64,000 bases of DNA from Monocercomonoides exilis (lineage: Eukaryota; Preaxostyla; Oxymonadida; Polymastigidae): assembly GCA_001643675.2 (NCBI GenBank), contig LSRY02000010.1:589501-653500 (forward strand), in the 5' to 3' direction. Positions 1-11,172 of this stretch are shown here, piece after piece (the first letter of the stretch is position 1; the number at the start of each line of letters is the position of its first letter). The notes under the pieces were generated by a model. The model made no database searches. It was not told the origin of the DNA and saw only the letters and a list, made by a program, of their open reading frames with translations. The position numbers and the translations under genes are program-made.

Positions 1-3000
1 CTGCCGAGTTGTGGAGTAATTCAGGTTGAGAAGTGTTCATCAATCACCTTGAAGAACATTTCATTTGAGAACATCACGAGAGGGAAAGGAGATGGTGGAT
101 GCCTTTGTTTGAGATCGAATGGTGATGGAAGCAAAGACACAATGAAAATTGAGAATTGCACATTCAGGATGTGCAAGGTGAATGAGAATGGAAAAGGAGG
201 GGGAGGATTGTCAGTTTCATTGGAAAATCCCTCTGAGCTGTATGTCTCATCAACAAGATTTGAAAAGTGTTATGCTCCATCAATGAGTGGAAGTGAAGGG
301 AAAGGAGGAGGGATATTTCTTTCTTTGATGGATGCAGGTGCAAGATTTGAATTATCAGGAGATTTGATATTTGATGGAAATGAGGCAGAATATGGGAGGA
401 ATGTGTTTATTGAGTCAGGAGATTTGGAGAGGAGTGTGACAGGCGAGCACATTAAATTTGTAATTGCACTTTCAGATTTATCAGTTGAAGCGATGGGGAT
501 GGATGGGAAGTGGAGGGATGTTGTTATTCCGCTGAAGTTTTATCTGGCAGAAAAGCTGAATAGGATCAAGATGGGAGATGAAGGGAAGGATGTTGTTGTG
601 TGTGGGTTTGATGAACTGCGATGCAAGACGGTTGGTTATGGAGCAAGGAGGCTGGAAGGACAAGAAAGATATCTTGAGTTTGGGGAAAGATATGAAATGA
701 AAGAAATTGTTGAGTTGGATGGTGTGGAGGGATATCATTTTTGTGGGGTGTTGACAAAGACGAATATGGAGATGGTGGGGAATGGATTTGGTGGAGACTG
801 GATGATGGATGTTTCCACCTCATCTGCCACATTTGAGAGGATATGTTTTGTTGTTTTGTGTTCACAGCCATCATCAGTTGCGTTGGCACAAACAAAGATA
901 TTTTGTGTTTCAGGCTCAAATGGAACGCTGATCATTGAGAGATGTTCTGTTGAAAGCAAAACAAGAGAGGGAGAGTGCAGCTGTTCTTTTGCGTGTGTTC
1001 GAAGTGGGAGACTGTCCATTTTCGATTTCAGCATGAATCATGCGAAATTTGGATTGAATCCATTCGTTGTTGTTGATATAAATGGGGAGGGTTCGATTGA
1101 GAATGCATTGCTTGAGAGTGTTGAAACAACAAATGCCAAAGGTTTGATTGAGTATTCATCATCATCGAGTTCATTAACGATTGTGAATGTGACAGCACAA
1201 GAACGTGTGATGGGAGGGAAAGGACTGATATGGGATGATAATGGAAAGAAGCTGAGGATGAGGAATTGCACGATTATGAAAACTTGCAGTTTGGAGGGAA
1301 ATGGGAGCGTTGTGAGTGGAGAAGTTGGGGATGGATGTGCTGTTGAAGTGAAGGATGTTGTGATTGAAGGATGTGGAACATTGAATGGATGTGGAGGAGG
1401 GATGGCAGTGATCTTGAAGGGAACAGGAGAAATGCGTTTGGGGAAGAGTGAAATGGTGACATCATTTGAGAAATGCTCAGCTGGAGGTGAGGGATCGGTT
1501 GGGGGATATGGAGGAGGAGTGTTGCTGAGATGCGAAGAAGGAGGAAGCGACTTTATGATGAGTGAATTGGCATTTGGAACAGGCGAGGGAGCAAACACAG
1601 CGGCACATGGAGGAAACAATGTGTTTGTTGAAGGAACAGATTTGCCACAATTGGTGAATAGAGCATCATTCAACTTCTCATTTGAGATTGAAGGAGATGG
1701 ATTCAACATAAAAGATCTTATGGGAGCAGAAGATGGGAATGAGTTGAAATTGATCCCCGTTGTTGTGTTCTTTCGAGAGAAGCCGAGTGTTGGGTATGTG
1801 AATGGGGGAAGTGGAGGGATGAACTATCATCGATGCGGATATTCTGACTTTGCATGCTCCACATTGATATATGCAGGAACAAATATGTTTGGCGTATCAC
1901 CAGCAACACTGAAGCTTGTTGATGGAAGTTCTATTTTCGATGAAATGACACTCAACATTCAACAAATGAACATTGATGGAGATATTCCAAAGGCAAAGAT
2001 TGGAATTAACGATAGAGGAGAAGGAGGAAATGAATTTTTGATAAAAAGCGAACAAGCAATATCGTTTTCATCATTGGTATTTTCGATATCAACATTTGCC
2101 GAATCAAGAAAGGAGTGTGTATTTTTGTGCAGTTCAAGCACATTAAAATTTGAAGGATGTTCATTTGGAGCAGAATCACAAGAGATTGGAGTTGGATTGA
2201 TTTGTGGGAAAGGAGGGAAAGTGGAGTTGGTGAGATGTGAATTTGGAGATTTTGCAATGACCAAATCAGGGATGGTGACTTTTGATGGAGCAGGAGTTGA
2301 GGGGTTGATTGATGAGGTGATTGTGAGGAATGTTACAAGAGAAAATGAGGGAAGAAGCTTATTTGAGCTGAGAAATGGAGATGTTGAGATTAAGAACACG
2401 ACGATGAATGAATCTCGTTTTGATGATGGAAATGAGATTGAGATTGGAGAAGGGATTAATACTAAATTCAACAACTGTTCATTCAAATCAATTCAGAGAG
2501 AGAATGGGAATGGAGGAGTGTTGAATGGGAGAGTGGGGAGTGGGAAGTGTGTGGATATTAACAAATGCGTATTTGAGGAATGCAAATGCGAGTCAATGAG
2601 CGCAATTGGGGGAGGGATTGTTATGATTGTGGGAGATGGAGGAAAACTGTTGTTTGATGATAACAAGATGAATGGATGCACAGTTTCAGATAGAAGTGGA
2701 AAAGGAGGAGGGATGCATCTGACATTTGAAACAACGAATATTGAATACTCTATGAAGAATGATGATTTTGCGAACAATGTTGCAGAAAAAGGAGAAGATG
2801 TGTATTTGGTGTGTGGATCACCATGGAGGATGCTTCTTCCAGCATTTTGGGATGGGACAACCACAAGAATCACAGCAGAAAATAAGATGTGGGTGCTTGA
2901 GTCATTTGAACAAAGAAAAGAAGACTCGCTGATCAATTATCTGTTTCCAAGATTGGGAACGAATTTGTTTGTGAGCAATGCTGGAAACGAATTATCAAGT

Positions 3001-6000
3001 TGTGGAGTGAAAGAAAATCCTTGCTCGTCTGTTGATATTGGATTTGATCGGTTGAACGATGAGATAGAGAGGATTGTGCTTGTTGGTGCTGCTTCAGTGA
3101 GCAAGACGATCAACAGAAAAGTGAAAGGACTGACAATCGAAGGGAATGAAGAAACGAGAGAACTGGTTGTGAAGGAAGGAGGGAAATTTGAATTGACAGA
3201 AGGAGATGGGCAAACTCATTTGACTTTGTCACTTCTTCAGATTTCGCTTCCATGCTCTTCATCTGCAAGTGCAAGTGGTGATGAATCGATTGTGGAAGTG
3301 AGGACTGGTGAATGTTTCATTTTGGATTGTTTGTTTTCAGGAGGAGAAGGGAATTCAAATGTGAATTCAAATGTGAATGAGTGTGGGAAGTGGATAGTGA
3401 TTGGGAATGGAGGGGTAATTCATATAGAGAGAACAGAAATGAATGGGATAACATTCGAAGGATGTGGAATTGCAAGATTTGGAGGAGGGAATGCGATATT
3501 TAAGAACTGTGCATTAAATGGAATAGAGACCAGTGGAGGAGGAGTGATAGTGGGGAATGGTGGATCGGAAGTGACATTGAGGAACATGACAGCATTGGGG
3601 TGTGTTGTGGGAGCAGGATCGCTGATAACGTTGAATGGAGGATCGAGTTTGAGGGTTGGTGGAGAAAGCAGATTTGAGAATATTGAGACAGAAAGTGTGA
3701 GTGGAGGATGTGTGAAGAGCGAGATGAAGCTGAATGATTTGCTTGAAATTGGATCATCATCCATATTGAAATGCTCTGCAAATGGAAATGGAGGAAGAGG
3801 AGGAGGAATATATCTGGATTTGAGTGACAATTGTGTGAATAACTTTTCACTTTCAACATTGACATTCGAAGGCAATGTTGCAACTGAGGGAAGGGATTTG
3901 TTCATTTCGTGCAAGAAACTGAATGAAACAGTGACGAAGGAGAGGTTTGGATTTGAATATAAATATGAAAATGGAGAAGGAGAATGGATGGAAGTTGATA
4001 TGAAAGGGATTGACAGAGACAATTTTGCAGAGAGTGTTGATCTTGGGCTGTTTCTTGTTGAAATGAAGGGAATGGAGGTGTGTGTGTCGAGGGAGGGGTA
4101 TGACACATTGGGATGTGGGAGCGATGGACATCCATGTGAATCGATGTGGAGTGGAATAAGCCACATTGACAGAAGCGGGACAGAAGGAGAAAGGAAGGTG
4201 TATGTGAAAGACGAAGGGACAATTGAAGATATTTATTCATTCACAGATGCACTTGCGATTGAAGGATGTGTGAATGAAGGAGATACCATTAAACATAAGC
4301 CTGTTCAGTTTAATGAGAGAATCAAAGGGAATTCTGCATCATCATCAACATCTGTTATTTCTTCAACAGTATCACTCAGCTTGTTATCTTTGAAGTTGCA
4401 AATTCCAAATCAATTTGAGCCAAAAATGAATTCATTGATCTCATCGAGTGGAGCTCTTCACCTCGTAAGCTGTTTATTTGAAAATCAGTCATCAGATATC
4501 ATTCAATACTCGTTGATATCCACAACCACTGGACGTTGCACATTGAAGGGATGCAGTCTAAAAGATTGTTCATTTGCCATATCTCCATTGATGATGGCTT
4601 CTTCTGTTTTGCTTGAAAATAACAACTTTTCAAACATCAAGAATACAGGAAGCGGTGAAGAAGGAGGTCTTGCAAAAGTGACATTAAAAAATGACGAAGA
4701 TTTGATCATAAAATCAACAAATGCATCATCGTGTTCACTTTCAGAAATCAATGGAAAAGGAGGGTTCTTGTATTTGGATTATCAAAATTGTTTGAATGAG
4801 AAGCCATTTCTTTTTGATGTTGGAGTAACTTTTGAGAATAACAATGCAGCCATTGGAAAGAACTTGTTCATTTTGGGAAAGGATTTCAACAGTTCAGTGA
4901 CAAATGAATCATTCAAGTTCGATTATTCCACAATGATAAATGATTGCAATTTGTTTGTTGGAAGTGATGATTTTCATCAAGAAAAGGATTTGTTCATGTT
5001 TTTGATTCCATACGCCTCATTTGAGATATTTATCTCATCTGAAGGATATGATGTGGTGCGTTGTGGAAGTGAGGAAGAACCATGCTTCACAGTGTGGAAA
5101 GGGATGGAAAACATGAAAAAGGAGATTGGAAAGAAAACAATTCAGATTGAAGGATCAACTTTTATTCGAGATTCATTCAACATGTCCAATTATCAGATCA
5201 AAAAGAGTGTGAAGATGGGAGAAGAAGATATAAAAGCGATATTGAATTTTGAAAAGGCAATTGGAAGTCAACTGGAATATTTCATGGAAAATTATAATCA
5301 TCTTGAATTGTCCAACATCCAACTCCAACTGGTATCTGGATTTGACAACTCAGCCAAAACAATTATTTCAAATATAAATGGAGATTTGGTGATAACTGGA
5401 TGCTCATTCCATTCAGAAGCAGAAGTGAACAATGGATTTGATTGTGTGTTTGTGGATATGATTGGAGGAAATGTGAAAGTGAATGATTTTTCAATGGAAT
5501 TATGCAATGTTGGAAACAACATTTTTGTCATTCATGATTCTGGAATTACTTGCCATTTTGTGAATGTTCGAGTGGAATCGTTGAATGAAAGCAGGGGATG
5601 CATTTTGTCAATCAAGAAATCTGAAGCAGGATTGAAGATAAATGAAGGAGTGAATGAAGAATGTGTAAATATTGAGATTGAGAAATCATCATTTTCAGGA
5701 GTGAAGAAAAGTGACAATGGACCAAGTATTTTGGAATCAAAGAATGAGAAAAAGATTTGTTTTGTTGTGAATTCGAGCAACATCACAGAAGACAAAGCAG
5801 AAATGAGTGAAAAAGGAGGGGCGATATTCTTCACATTGGGTGCATCAGGATCAATGAAGATGATTGAATCAACAATCAGTCATTGCATCTGCAACAGCAG
5901 CACAGGGAGAGGAGGAGGAGTGTATTTGGAAACAAAGGAAAGAGGAGAATTGGATTTCACTTTTGAGGGAATGAAATTCAGCAACAACGAGGCAAGTGTG

Positions 6001-9000
6001 GGGAATGATATTTTCATTGAATGTTTCAACATCACATCGCAGATCAATGAAAGCCAATTTCAGTTTGATCTTCGAGAGAATTATTATTCTCGAATTAATG
6101 CGATATATGGAAGAGATGAATGTGATTATCCGAATGATACAGATCTGATTGGATTTGTGACAATCCATCAGAGCGACACAATCATTGTGAGCAGCGTGAA
6201 TGGATCAGATGAAAAACAGTGTGGAACAAATGCACTTCCATGTTATTCGATTGATCATGGACTGATGCATCTGACTTCAGATTTCATGAGTCAAATGATT
6301 GTTGTTGATGAGAGTGTGATTGGTGGAGAGATAAATCTGGAAGAGATGAGTTTGAGCTCAAAGAGAAAGGTTGAATGCAAAATTGAAATGAAATCAGGGA
6401 TTGACAGAACAAAGGATTCTGTAATATCAACAACAGGAGAAGTTTCATTGCTGAGAGTTAGCTTTGTGTTTGATTCGAATTTCATTTCTCAACATGAATC
6501 ACTGATCTCACCAGAAGGAGGGATTCTTGAAGTGATGAATTGTTCATTCAGCTCAAAACAATTGACAGAAGGAGATAATGAAGATTTTGCAAACATTCCA
6601 TTTCACATTATTAATATGAAAAAGGGTGAATTACAACTTGACGGATGCACAATATCAAATCTCATTCTTCAAAAATCTGCATTATATCTTTCATCTTCTC
6701 TTCCATCAGTTATTGATTCATTGACATTTTGCAATTCAACAATTAAAGCTTCTCTGATAGATATTAATGAATGCGGAAAATTGAATATGGACAGATTAAA
6801 TACAAGAAATATTTCAGTTAAAGGAAATGAAGAATCATTGATATCTTGCTTGACAATGAAAAAGGCAATGGAATTGACAAATTGTACAATAGGCGGAGCC
6901 AGTTCAAATAAAGCAAAGGGGAAATTGATGAAATTGAAGGATTGCACAGATGCGAAAATGGATAATTGCATTTTCGATAGGAGTTCAAATGAAAGAAATG
7001 ATCGGTCTTTGAATGAAAAAGAAGAGATGTGCAGATGGGATGGATCTTTAGTGGATATTGTGAAGAGTTCTGTTTTGATGAAAGACACAACAATCTCAAA
7101 TTCATCAGAAGGAGGAATAACAATGAGCGGAGGAAATGTGATTATTGAGAAAGGAGAGTTTTTGAATAACAATCCATCAATTGAAGGATATCCATCATTA
7201 AGAAGAAATATCATTTGCTCAGACTCAGGAACATTGAATGTGATGAGTTTGAAAGGAGGAGATGGCATATTGCCAAACACATCACTCTGGATGTTGAATG
7301 AAGGGTGCAGTTTTGAAGGGATTGTTTCTGAGAGAGATTCATCATTCTTCATTCCTGTATTAGAGAGTGTGGAAGCAATAGAAGAGATTGAAAGAATGAA
7401 GCTGACATTCAAAGGATTGCTTCTTGTTCCATGCAATCTGTCATTCTCAGTTGTGAAGAGGAAAGGAGAAGAGAAAGAGATTGAAAAACATGATTTTGAT
7501 TCAAATGGATTTTTGTCAGAAAAAGAAGTCGAAGGGAGTGTGGGAAAAGATCTCATCAACAGTTGTGGAGATGAAATAGAAGTGAGTGTGCATGTTTTGT
7601 TTGGGAATGAAGAATCTCCTTCATCAACACAATCATTCATCTTGAAGAATGCAAGTGGATCTGAATCAAAAGGAGATGAACAACTTGTTGAAGGAGGAAA
7701 AGAAGGGAAATCTTATTGGTTATTGATTGTCATTGTGCTTGTTGTGATACTATTAATTGTTCTGATTGTATCAATTATTTTGGCTGTTCGATGGAGAAAA
7801 CAAAAGAGACGAACAGAAGAATTGGAGATAATCGTGGAAGACAATATTAAAAAGGATCCGAAAGCATTTGAGATGGTGACGATGGAGATGTCACCTGAGG
7901 AGCAGTGGAGAAGAGCAGAGAGAGAAGCAGAGAAGAAAAATGAAGAGAGAATAAAGAAGAGAATGAATGGGAAGGAGATGGTGCATTCGGAGTCTGAAGA
8001 GTATCTTTTGAGCGAGAGTGGATCAACAGAATACATATTGGGAAAGGACTCAGACAAGATTCCCGATTGGGCACTGGAAAAGGAGGAAGAGGAAGAGACA
8101 AGAAAAAGAACACCATCTCCATCCATTTCATCCACTTCAACAACAGACACTTCAGACACAGACACAACATTTGTTCGATCGGAGAGTCTGTGCCCAACCA
8201 CCTCGTCCATGTCTAACTTGGTGGATGCAATAGCCTGCTCATCTCCTCATGAGAAACTGATTGTGGATTTGAGAGATTCGCTGTTCATGTTGCTGCATGG
8301 GAGGAATGAAAAGAAGGAGATGGCGATTGGGAGTTTGCAGGAGAGGGAGCAGACAGCTGCCCAAATCCTGTTCTGGGTGGCGAATGGAGCACTCCACTCA
8401 TTTGATGAAATGGAAAATCCTCTTTCTTCTTTGGAAAACCTCAGCCCTCACATTGTGCTCTTCTCTGAACACATGGTGATCTGCATTGTGATGCACTTCG
8501 ACTGTTCTTCTTCAGATTCTGATTCATCTTCGATTTCATCATCCACGATTGTGACATCTTCGTCTGATGGCTCAAGAAGGAACAAGAGATGCACACACTC
8601 GCCTCCACCTTCATCAGCGTTTGAGGATGATGAAGACAACAGAAATGAGTGTTTGAGGTGGAAGGCGCCGGAGCTGATGAGCGGGGCAAAGAAGCATGCC
8701 ACAAAGAAGACAGTTGCATTCTCGATCGGGATGATGCTGTGGGAGTGTCTGACGCTTGATGTTCCATTTGGGGAATACGAAGCTGAGGTTGCGGGGAAGA
8801 AGATAATGAATGGGGAGAGGCCGTGCCTGTTAGAAGTGAGCGAGAGCAGTTTTTGCGAACTTGTGAAAGGATGTTTTTGGCAGGAGGCAAACGAGAGAAT
8901 TGGGCTGGAGAGCGTGAAGCGAGAGTGTTTGGGGCATTTTCCGAAAGAGAAGCTGATCATGACGATATCTGATGGGATTTATATCCAGAATGGGAGGATT

Positions 9001-9090
9001 GTCAGAAGAAGCTACGTTGAGAGTGGAGATGAGGAATCAGAAGAGAGACAAACAATCAAAATCGTTTTGCCAGGAAAAATTGTTGAATGA
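1..9090 (+). CDS. Giant beta-helix surface receptor with C-terminal pseudokinase lobe (5' end outside window)
   Basis: The frame is open from base 1 and ends at TGA 9088-9090, giving 3029 visible residues; the true start lies upstream. Residues 1 to about 2570 are built of Asn/Gly/Cys-rich short beta strands with recurring GGGG or GGGI turns. This is typical of right-handed parallel beta-helix proteins and suggests an extracellular adhesin or receptor. A membrane helix follows at about residues 2573-2597 (7717-7791), then a basic stop-transfer RWRKQKRR. The cytosolic part has an acidic/Ser-rich linker and a kinase C-lobe at about residues 2740-2985. It retains RWKAPELM (APE motif), SIGMMLWE, VPFGE and ERIG. 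No Gly-loop, VAIK lysine, HRD or DFG is visible; the catalytic loop is replaced by LSPHIVLFS. I infer a pseudokinase signalling or scaffold tail. There is no intron. The family looks lineage-specific and its ligand is unknown. Confidence 0.8.
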   Translation: MPSCGVIQVEKCSSITLKNISFENITRGKGDGGCLCLRSNGDGSKDTMKIENCTFRMCKVNENGKGGGGLSVSLENPSELYVSSTRFEKCYAPSMSGSEGKGGGIFLSLMDAGARFELSGDLIFDGNEAEYGRNVFIESGDLERSVTGEHIKFVIALSDLSVEAMGMDGKWRDVVIPLKFYLAEKLNRIKMGDEGKDVVVCGFDELRCKTVGYGARRLEGQERYLEFGERYEMKEIVELDGVEGYHFCGVLTKTNMEMVGNGFGGDWMMDVSTSSATFERICFVVLCSQPSSVALAQTKIFCVSGSNGTLIIERCSVESKTREGECSCSFACVRSGRLSIFDFSMNHAKFGLNPFVVVDINGEGSIENALLESVETTNAKGLIEYSSSSSSLTIVNVTAQERVMGGKGLIWDDNGKKLRMRNCTIMKTCSLEGNGSVVSGEVGDGCAVEVKDVVIEGCGTLNGCGGGMAVILKGTGEMRLGKSEMVTSFEKCSAGGEGSVGGYGGGVLLRCEEGGSDFMMSELAFGTGEGANTAAHGGNNVFVEGTDLPQLVNRASFNFSFEIEGDGFNIKDLMGAEDGNELKLIPVVVFFREKPSVGYVNGGSGGMNYHRCGYSDFACSTLIYAGTNMFGVSPATLKLVDGSSIFDEMTLNIQQMNIDGDIPKAKIGINDRGEGGNEFLIKSEQAISFSSLVFSISTFAESRKECVFLCSSSTLKFEGCSFGAESQEIGVGLICGKGGKVELVRCEFGDFAMTKSGMVTFDGAGVEGLIDEVIVRNVTRENEGRSLFELRNGDVEIKNTTMNESRFDDGNEIEIGEGINTKFNNCSFKSIQRENGNGGVLNGRVGSGKCVDINKCVFEECKCESMSAIGGGIVMIVGDGGKLLFDDNKMNGCTVSDRSGKGGGMHLTFETTNIEYSMKNDDFANNVAEKGEDVYLVCGSPWRMLLPAFWDGTTTRITAENKMWVLESFEQRKEDSLINYLFPRLGTNLFVSNAGNELSSCGVKENPCSSVDIGFDRLNDEIERIVLVGAASVSKTINRKVKGLTIEGNEETRELVVKEGGKFELTEGDGQTHLTLSLLQISLPCSSSASASGDESIVEVRTGECFILDCLFSGGEGNSNVNSNVNECGKWIVIGNGGVIHIERTEMNGITFEGCGIARFGGGNAIFKNCALNGIETSGGGVIVGNGGSEVTLRNMTALGCVVGAGSLITLNGGSSLRVGGESRFENIETESVSGGCVKSEMKLNDLLEIGSSSILKCSANGNGGRGGGIYLDLSDNCVNNFSLSTLTFEGNVATEGRDLFISCKKLNETVTKERFGFEYKYENGEGEWMEVDMKGIDRDNFAESVDLGLFLVEMKGMEVCVSREGYDTLGCGSDGHPCESMWSGISHIDRSGTEGERKVYVKDEGTIEDIYSFTDALAIEGCVNEGDTIKHKPVQFNERIKGNSASSSTSVISSTVSLSLLSLKLQIPNQFEPKMNSLISSSGALHLVSCLFENQSSDIIQYSLISTTTGRCTLKGCSLKDCSFAISPLMMASSVLLENNNFSNIKNTGSGEEGGLAKVTLKNDEDLIIKSTNASSCSLSEINGKGGFLYLDYQNCLNEKPFLFDVGVTFENNNAAIGKNLFILGKDFNSSVTNESFKFDYSTMINDCNLFVGSDDFHQEKDLFMFLIPYASFEIFISSEGYDVVRCGSEEEPCFTVWKGMENMKKEIGKKTIQIEGSTFIRDSFNMSNYQIKKSVKMGEEDIKAILNFEKAIGSQLEYFMENYNHLELSNIQLQLVSGFDNSAKTIISNINGDLVITGCSFHSEAEVNNGFDCVFVDMIGGNVKVNDFSMELCNVGNNIFVIHDSGITCHFVNVRVESLNESRGCILSIKKSEAGLKINEGVNEECVNIEIEKSSFSGVKKSDNGPSILESKNEKKICFVVNSSNITEDKAEMSEKGGAIFFTLGASGSMKMIESTISHCICNSSTGRGGGVYLETKERGELDFTFEGMKFSNNEASVGNDIFIECFNITSQINESQFQFDLRENYYSRINAIYGRDECDYPNDTDLIGFVTIHQSDTIIVSSVNGSDEKQCGTNALPCYSIDHGLMHLTSDFMSQMIVVDESVIGGEINLEEMSLSSKRKVECKIEMKSGIDRTKDSVISTTGEVSLLRVSFVFDSNFISQHESLISPEGGILEVMNCSFSSKQLTEGDNEDFANIPFHIINMKKGELQLDGCTISNLILQKSALYLSSSLPSVIDSLTFCNSTIKASLIDINECGKLNMDRLNTRNISVKGNEESLISCLTMKKAMELTNCTIGGASSNKAKGKLMKLKDCTDAKMDNCIFDRSSNERNDRSLNEKEEMCRWDGSLVDIVKSSVLMKDTTISNSSEGGITMSGGNVIIEKGEFLNNNPSIEGYPSLRRNIICSDSGTLNVMSLKGGDGILPNTSLWMLNEGCSFEGIVSERDSSFFIPVLESVEAIEEIERMKLTFKGLLLVPCNLSFSVVKRKGEEKEIEKHDFDSNGFLSEKEVEGSVGKDLINSCGDEIEVSVHVLFGNEESPSSTQSFILKNASGSESKGDEQLVEGGKEGKSYWLLIVIVLVVILLIVLIVSIILAVRWRKQKRRTEELEIIVEDNIKKDPKAFEMVTMEMSPEEQWRRAEREAEKKNEERIKKRMNGKEMVHSESEEYLLSESGSTEYILGKDSDKIPDWALEKEEEEETRKRTPSPSISSTSTTDTSDTDTTFVRSESLCPTTSSMSNLVDAIACSSPHEKLIVDLRDSLFMLLHGRNEKKEMAIGSLQEREQTAAQILFWVANGALHSFDEMENPLSSLENLSPHIVLFSEHMVICIVMHFDCSSSDSDSSSISSSTIVTSSSDGSRRNKRCTHSPPPSSAFEDDEDNRNECLRWKAPELMSGAKKHATKKTVAFSIGMMLWECLTLDVPFGEYEAEVAGKKIMNGERPCLLEVSESSFCELVKGCFWQEANERIGLESVKRECLGHFPKEKLIMTISDGIYIQNGRIVRRSYVESGDEESEERQTIKIVLPGKIVE
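601..6250 (+). repeat. Tandem ectodomain modules of about 320-410 residues in the beta-helix receptor
   Basis: At least six diverged modules follow each other. Each has a GGG turn, then a segment like NVFIESGDL or DIFIECFNI, then a (V/I)T-x-E-x-F motif, and ends with a Cys pair of the form CG-x4/5-PC-x-S. The clear Cys-pair positions are near 3001, 4111, 5059 and 6217, with weaker ones near 601 and 1828. Spacing is about 950-1230 bp. Divergence between modules is high, so the duplications are old. The Cys pair probably closes a disulphide at each module boundary; that is inference. Confidence 0.65.
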
Positions 9091-11172
9091 ATGTGAAACG
9101 AATAACATTTTTTGTGATAAATCTTTTTTTTCTTGTATTATTCAATTCATGTGTGTATTTATGTTTATGTTTATGCTTCTGTCAATATTTATTTATCCAT
9201 TATGATATGTAGTTTATTATGTTTTCTGTATGCATGTTATGTTTGTTATGTATTGTATGTGTTTTTCTGTTCAATAGAAATGTTTCATTTCACACAAAAG
9301 CAAAGAATCCATTTCACAATTAAATTATTTTCTGTTGATCTTGTTTTTTGTTGAATTCCGTTTTTTGTTCATAATAGGTATTTAATATTTATCTCACTTT
9401 TTTTGTCTCAATTTTGCCTTCTCTTTTAACGAGTTTTGTCGTGTTGATTAAAATAATTTTTCTAATTAATTTGAGAGATTCGTTCAATTCACTTTCATGC
9501 AAACAGATAATTATTGAAAAGATGAAAGGAGGCAAATGCAACAAGTGTTAATTTCACCAGATTATGAAAAAGATTCAATTTTTCGTTATTTTTTCATTCA
9601 GTCCAAATGTGAATATTTGAAAACAAACAGTTGAAAGAGCATAATTCATTCACAACAAAAGTGAAATCAACTTCAAATAATCTATATCCTTATTTTTCGA
9701 AGATTATCATTTTGTCACTCATTATCAAAACTTCATCCTCTTTAATCAATCTGAAGTTTTTTTTTCAATGTGTGAATCCATCATCAAGGATATTTCCAAT
9801 TAATAAGCAACAAAAACAAAAAAAGAATATTTTTTTCAAAAATCATCATTAATAATCGATAAAAGTCAAATGAAGAAGAGAAAATCATAAATCTCCACAA
9901 CTTACAAAATCAAATCAATCGCATCTTTTTGACTTCATGTTAGTTCTTTCATTTTTAGCACTCCTCATTGTAGCCCCTCCTTCATTTTTTGATCTCTTTT
10001 CTTTTGTTCCTGAAGCGTCCATTTCTGAACTTGTCTCACACAGCAACTTCACCTCATTTTTTAGAATCTCGATTTATTTTCTGAAAATCTGTCAAATCAA
10101 ATCAATGATGTTCCCGAACCTTATTCGATGTGAAAGATTTGTCAAAAAAAGAAGAACTTTTCAAAGAATAAGTGATTGAAAAAGAAAATTTTAATAATTA
10201 ATCGTTTAATCTTCAACAACTGGATCCAAATGGAAAACTCCTGATTTGAAAAATATGGACTCTTATTTTACTCTCTTCTAATGTATTTCTTTCTCAATAT
10301 CATATTCTTGAAAACAATAAAAAAGATAAAGCATTGGATTTGATTCATGCGTAATAGGTTGAGATTTGAATGCAGAAGTGAATATAAATAATTTATATAA
10401 CAGTGATTAAACATTGGAACAAGATCAACGGTTTAAACGGGAGCGATGATGCATATGGCGCTTCGAAGGCAACATTGAAAGCATAATCATTGTTTTCATT
10501 TTTCATGCTTCTTTCTTGAGTCTGATCGAACATCTATTTCTCTCTACCAGAACAAGTGAAGATGAATCAGTCAAAACACAAAGGAACAAAGAAAATGCCT
10601 CATTTCATGTATTGTTTTTTTATTTTTATTTTTATTTTTTTTTTTTTTATTTTTATTTTTATTTTTTTTTTTTTTTTGAGAAAGAGAGAGAAAGAGAAAG
10701 AGAAAGAGAGAAATTTCGTAAAGTTAAAATTTCAGTAAATAAAGAAAATGAAATATTTTTTTCAACAAAAATCAAGTTTTCTTTAATTTAAAAAACATAA
10801 ACGTATATCAAAAAATAAGTTTTTTATTTTCGTTATCAGCCATTTTTTCTTGGTTTTTTTGTATTACATTTTTTATAAAGAAAAAATTCGGAATGTTTTC
10901 AAAATGAATTGATTTTTTTTTTTTTAATTCAAAGCGGTAACTTTTCTTATCAACAACGAAATGTTGTTGTTTGACGATGAATATTTTAATTTTTTTCATG
11001 TGTTTGTATTTCGCATAAACATACAAAACTCAGAAATTGAATTCCTTCGGATTTTCTATTGATGAAACAAAATTTTAAAAAACTTTATATAGCGTTCAAA
11101 AAATGGAAAAAAATTTTGCACACAACAAATAATATATTACGGTTCATTGAGAAATTTTCTTAAAGATTAACG
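9091..11172 (+). other. Intergenic spacer, AT-rich, no gene recognised
   Basis: This 2.1 kb lies between the receptor stop and the alcohol dehydrogenase start, both on the plus strand. It holds short frames only, none with a recognisable domain or a plausible splice model. It contains the simple repeat at 10614-10713. It should include the receptor 3' end and the dehydrogenase promoter, but I see no defining signal for either. Confidence 0.6.
10614..10713. repeat. T/TTTTA-rich tract joined to a GA-rich microsatellite
   Basis: A pyrimidine tract of (TTTTTA)n and long T runs covers about 10614-10677. It switches abruptly to a purine tract of GAGAAA/GAGAGA units at 10678-10713. It is low-complexity and not coding. 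Confidence 0.9.

Noticed and set aside
9937-10179. 80-codon plus-strand frame with a signal-peptide-like start
   Set aside because: No homology, no Cys pattern and no plausible splice partner; likely chance.
10440-10530. Possible C/D-box snoRNA (GATGATG with a downstream CTGA)
   Set aside because: The C box is imperfect and there is no terminal stem; short motifs like this occur by chance in this sequence.
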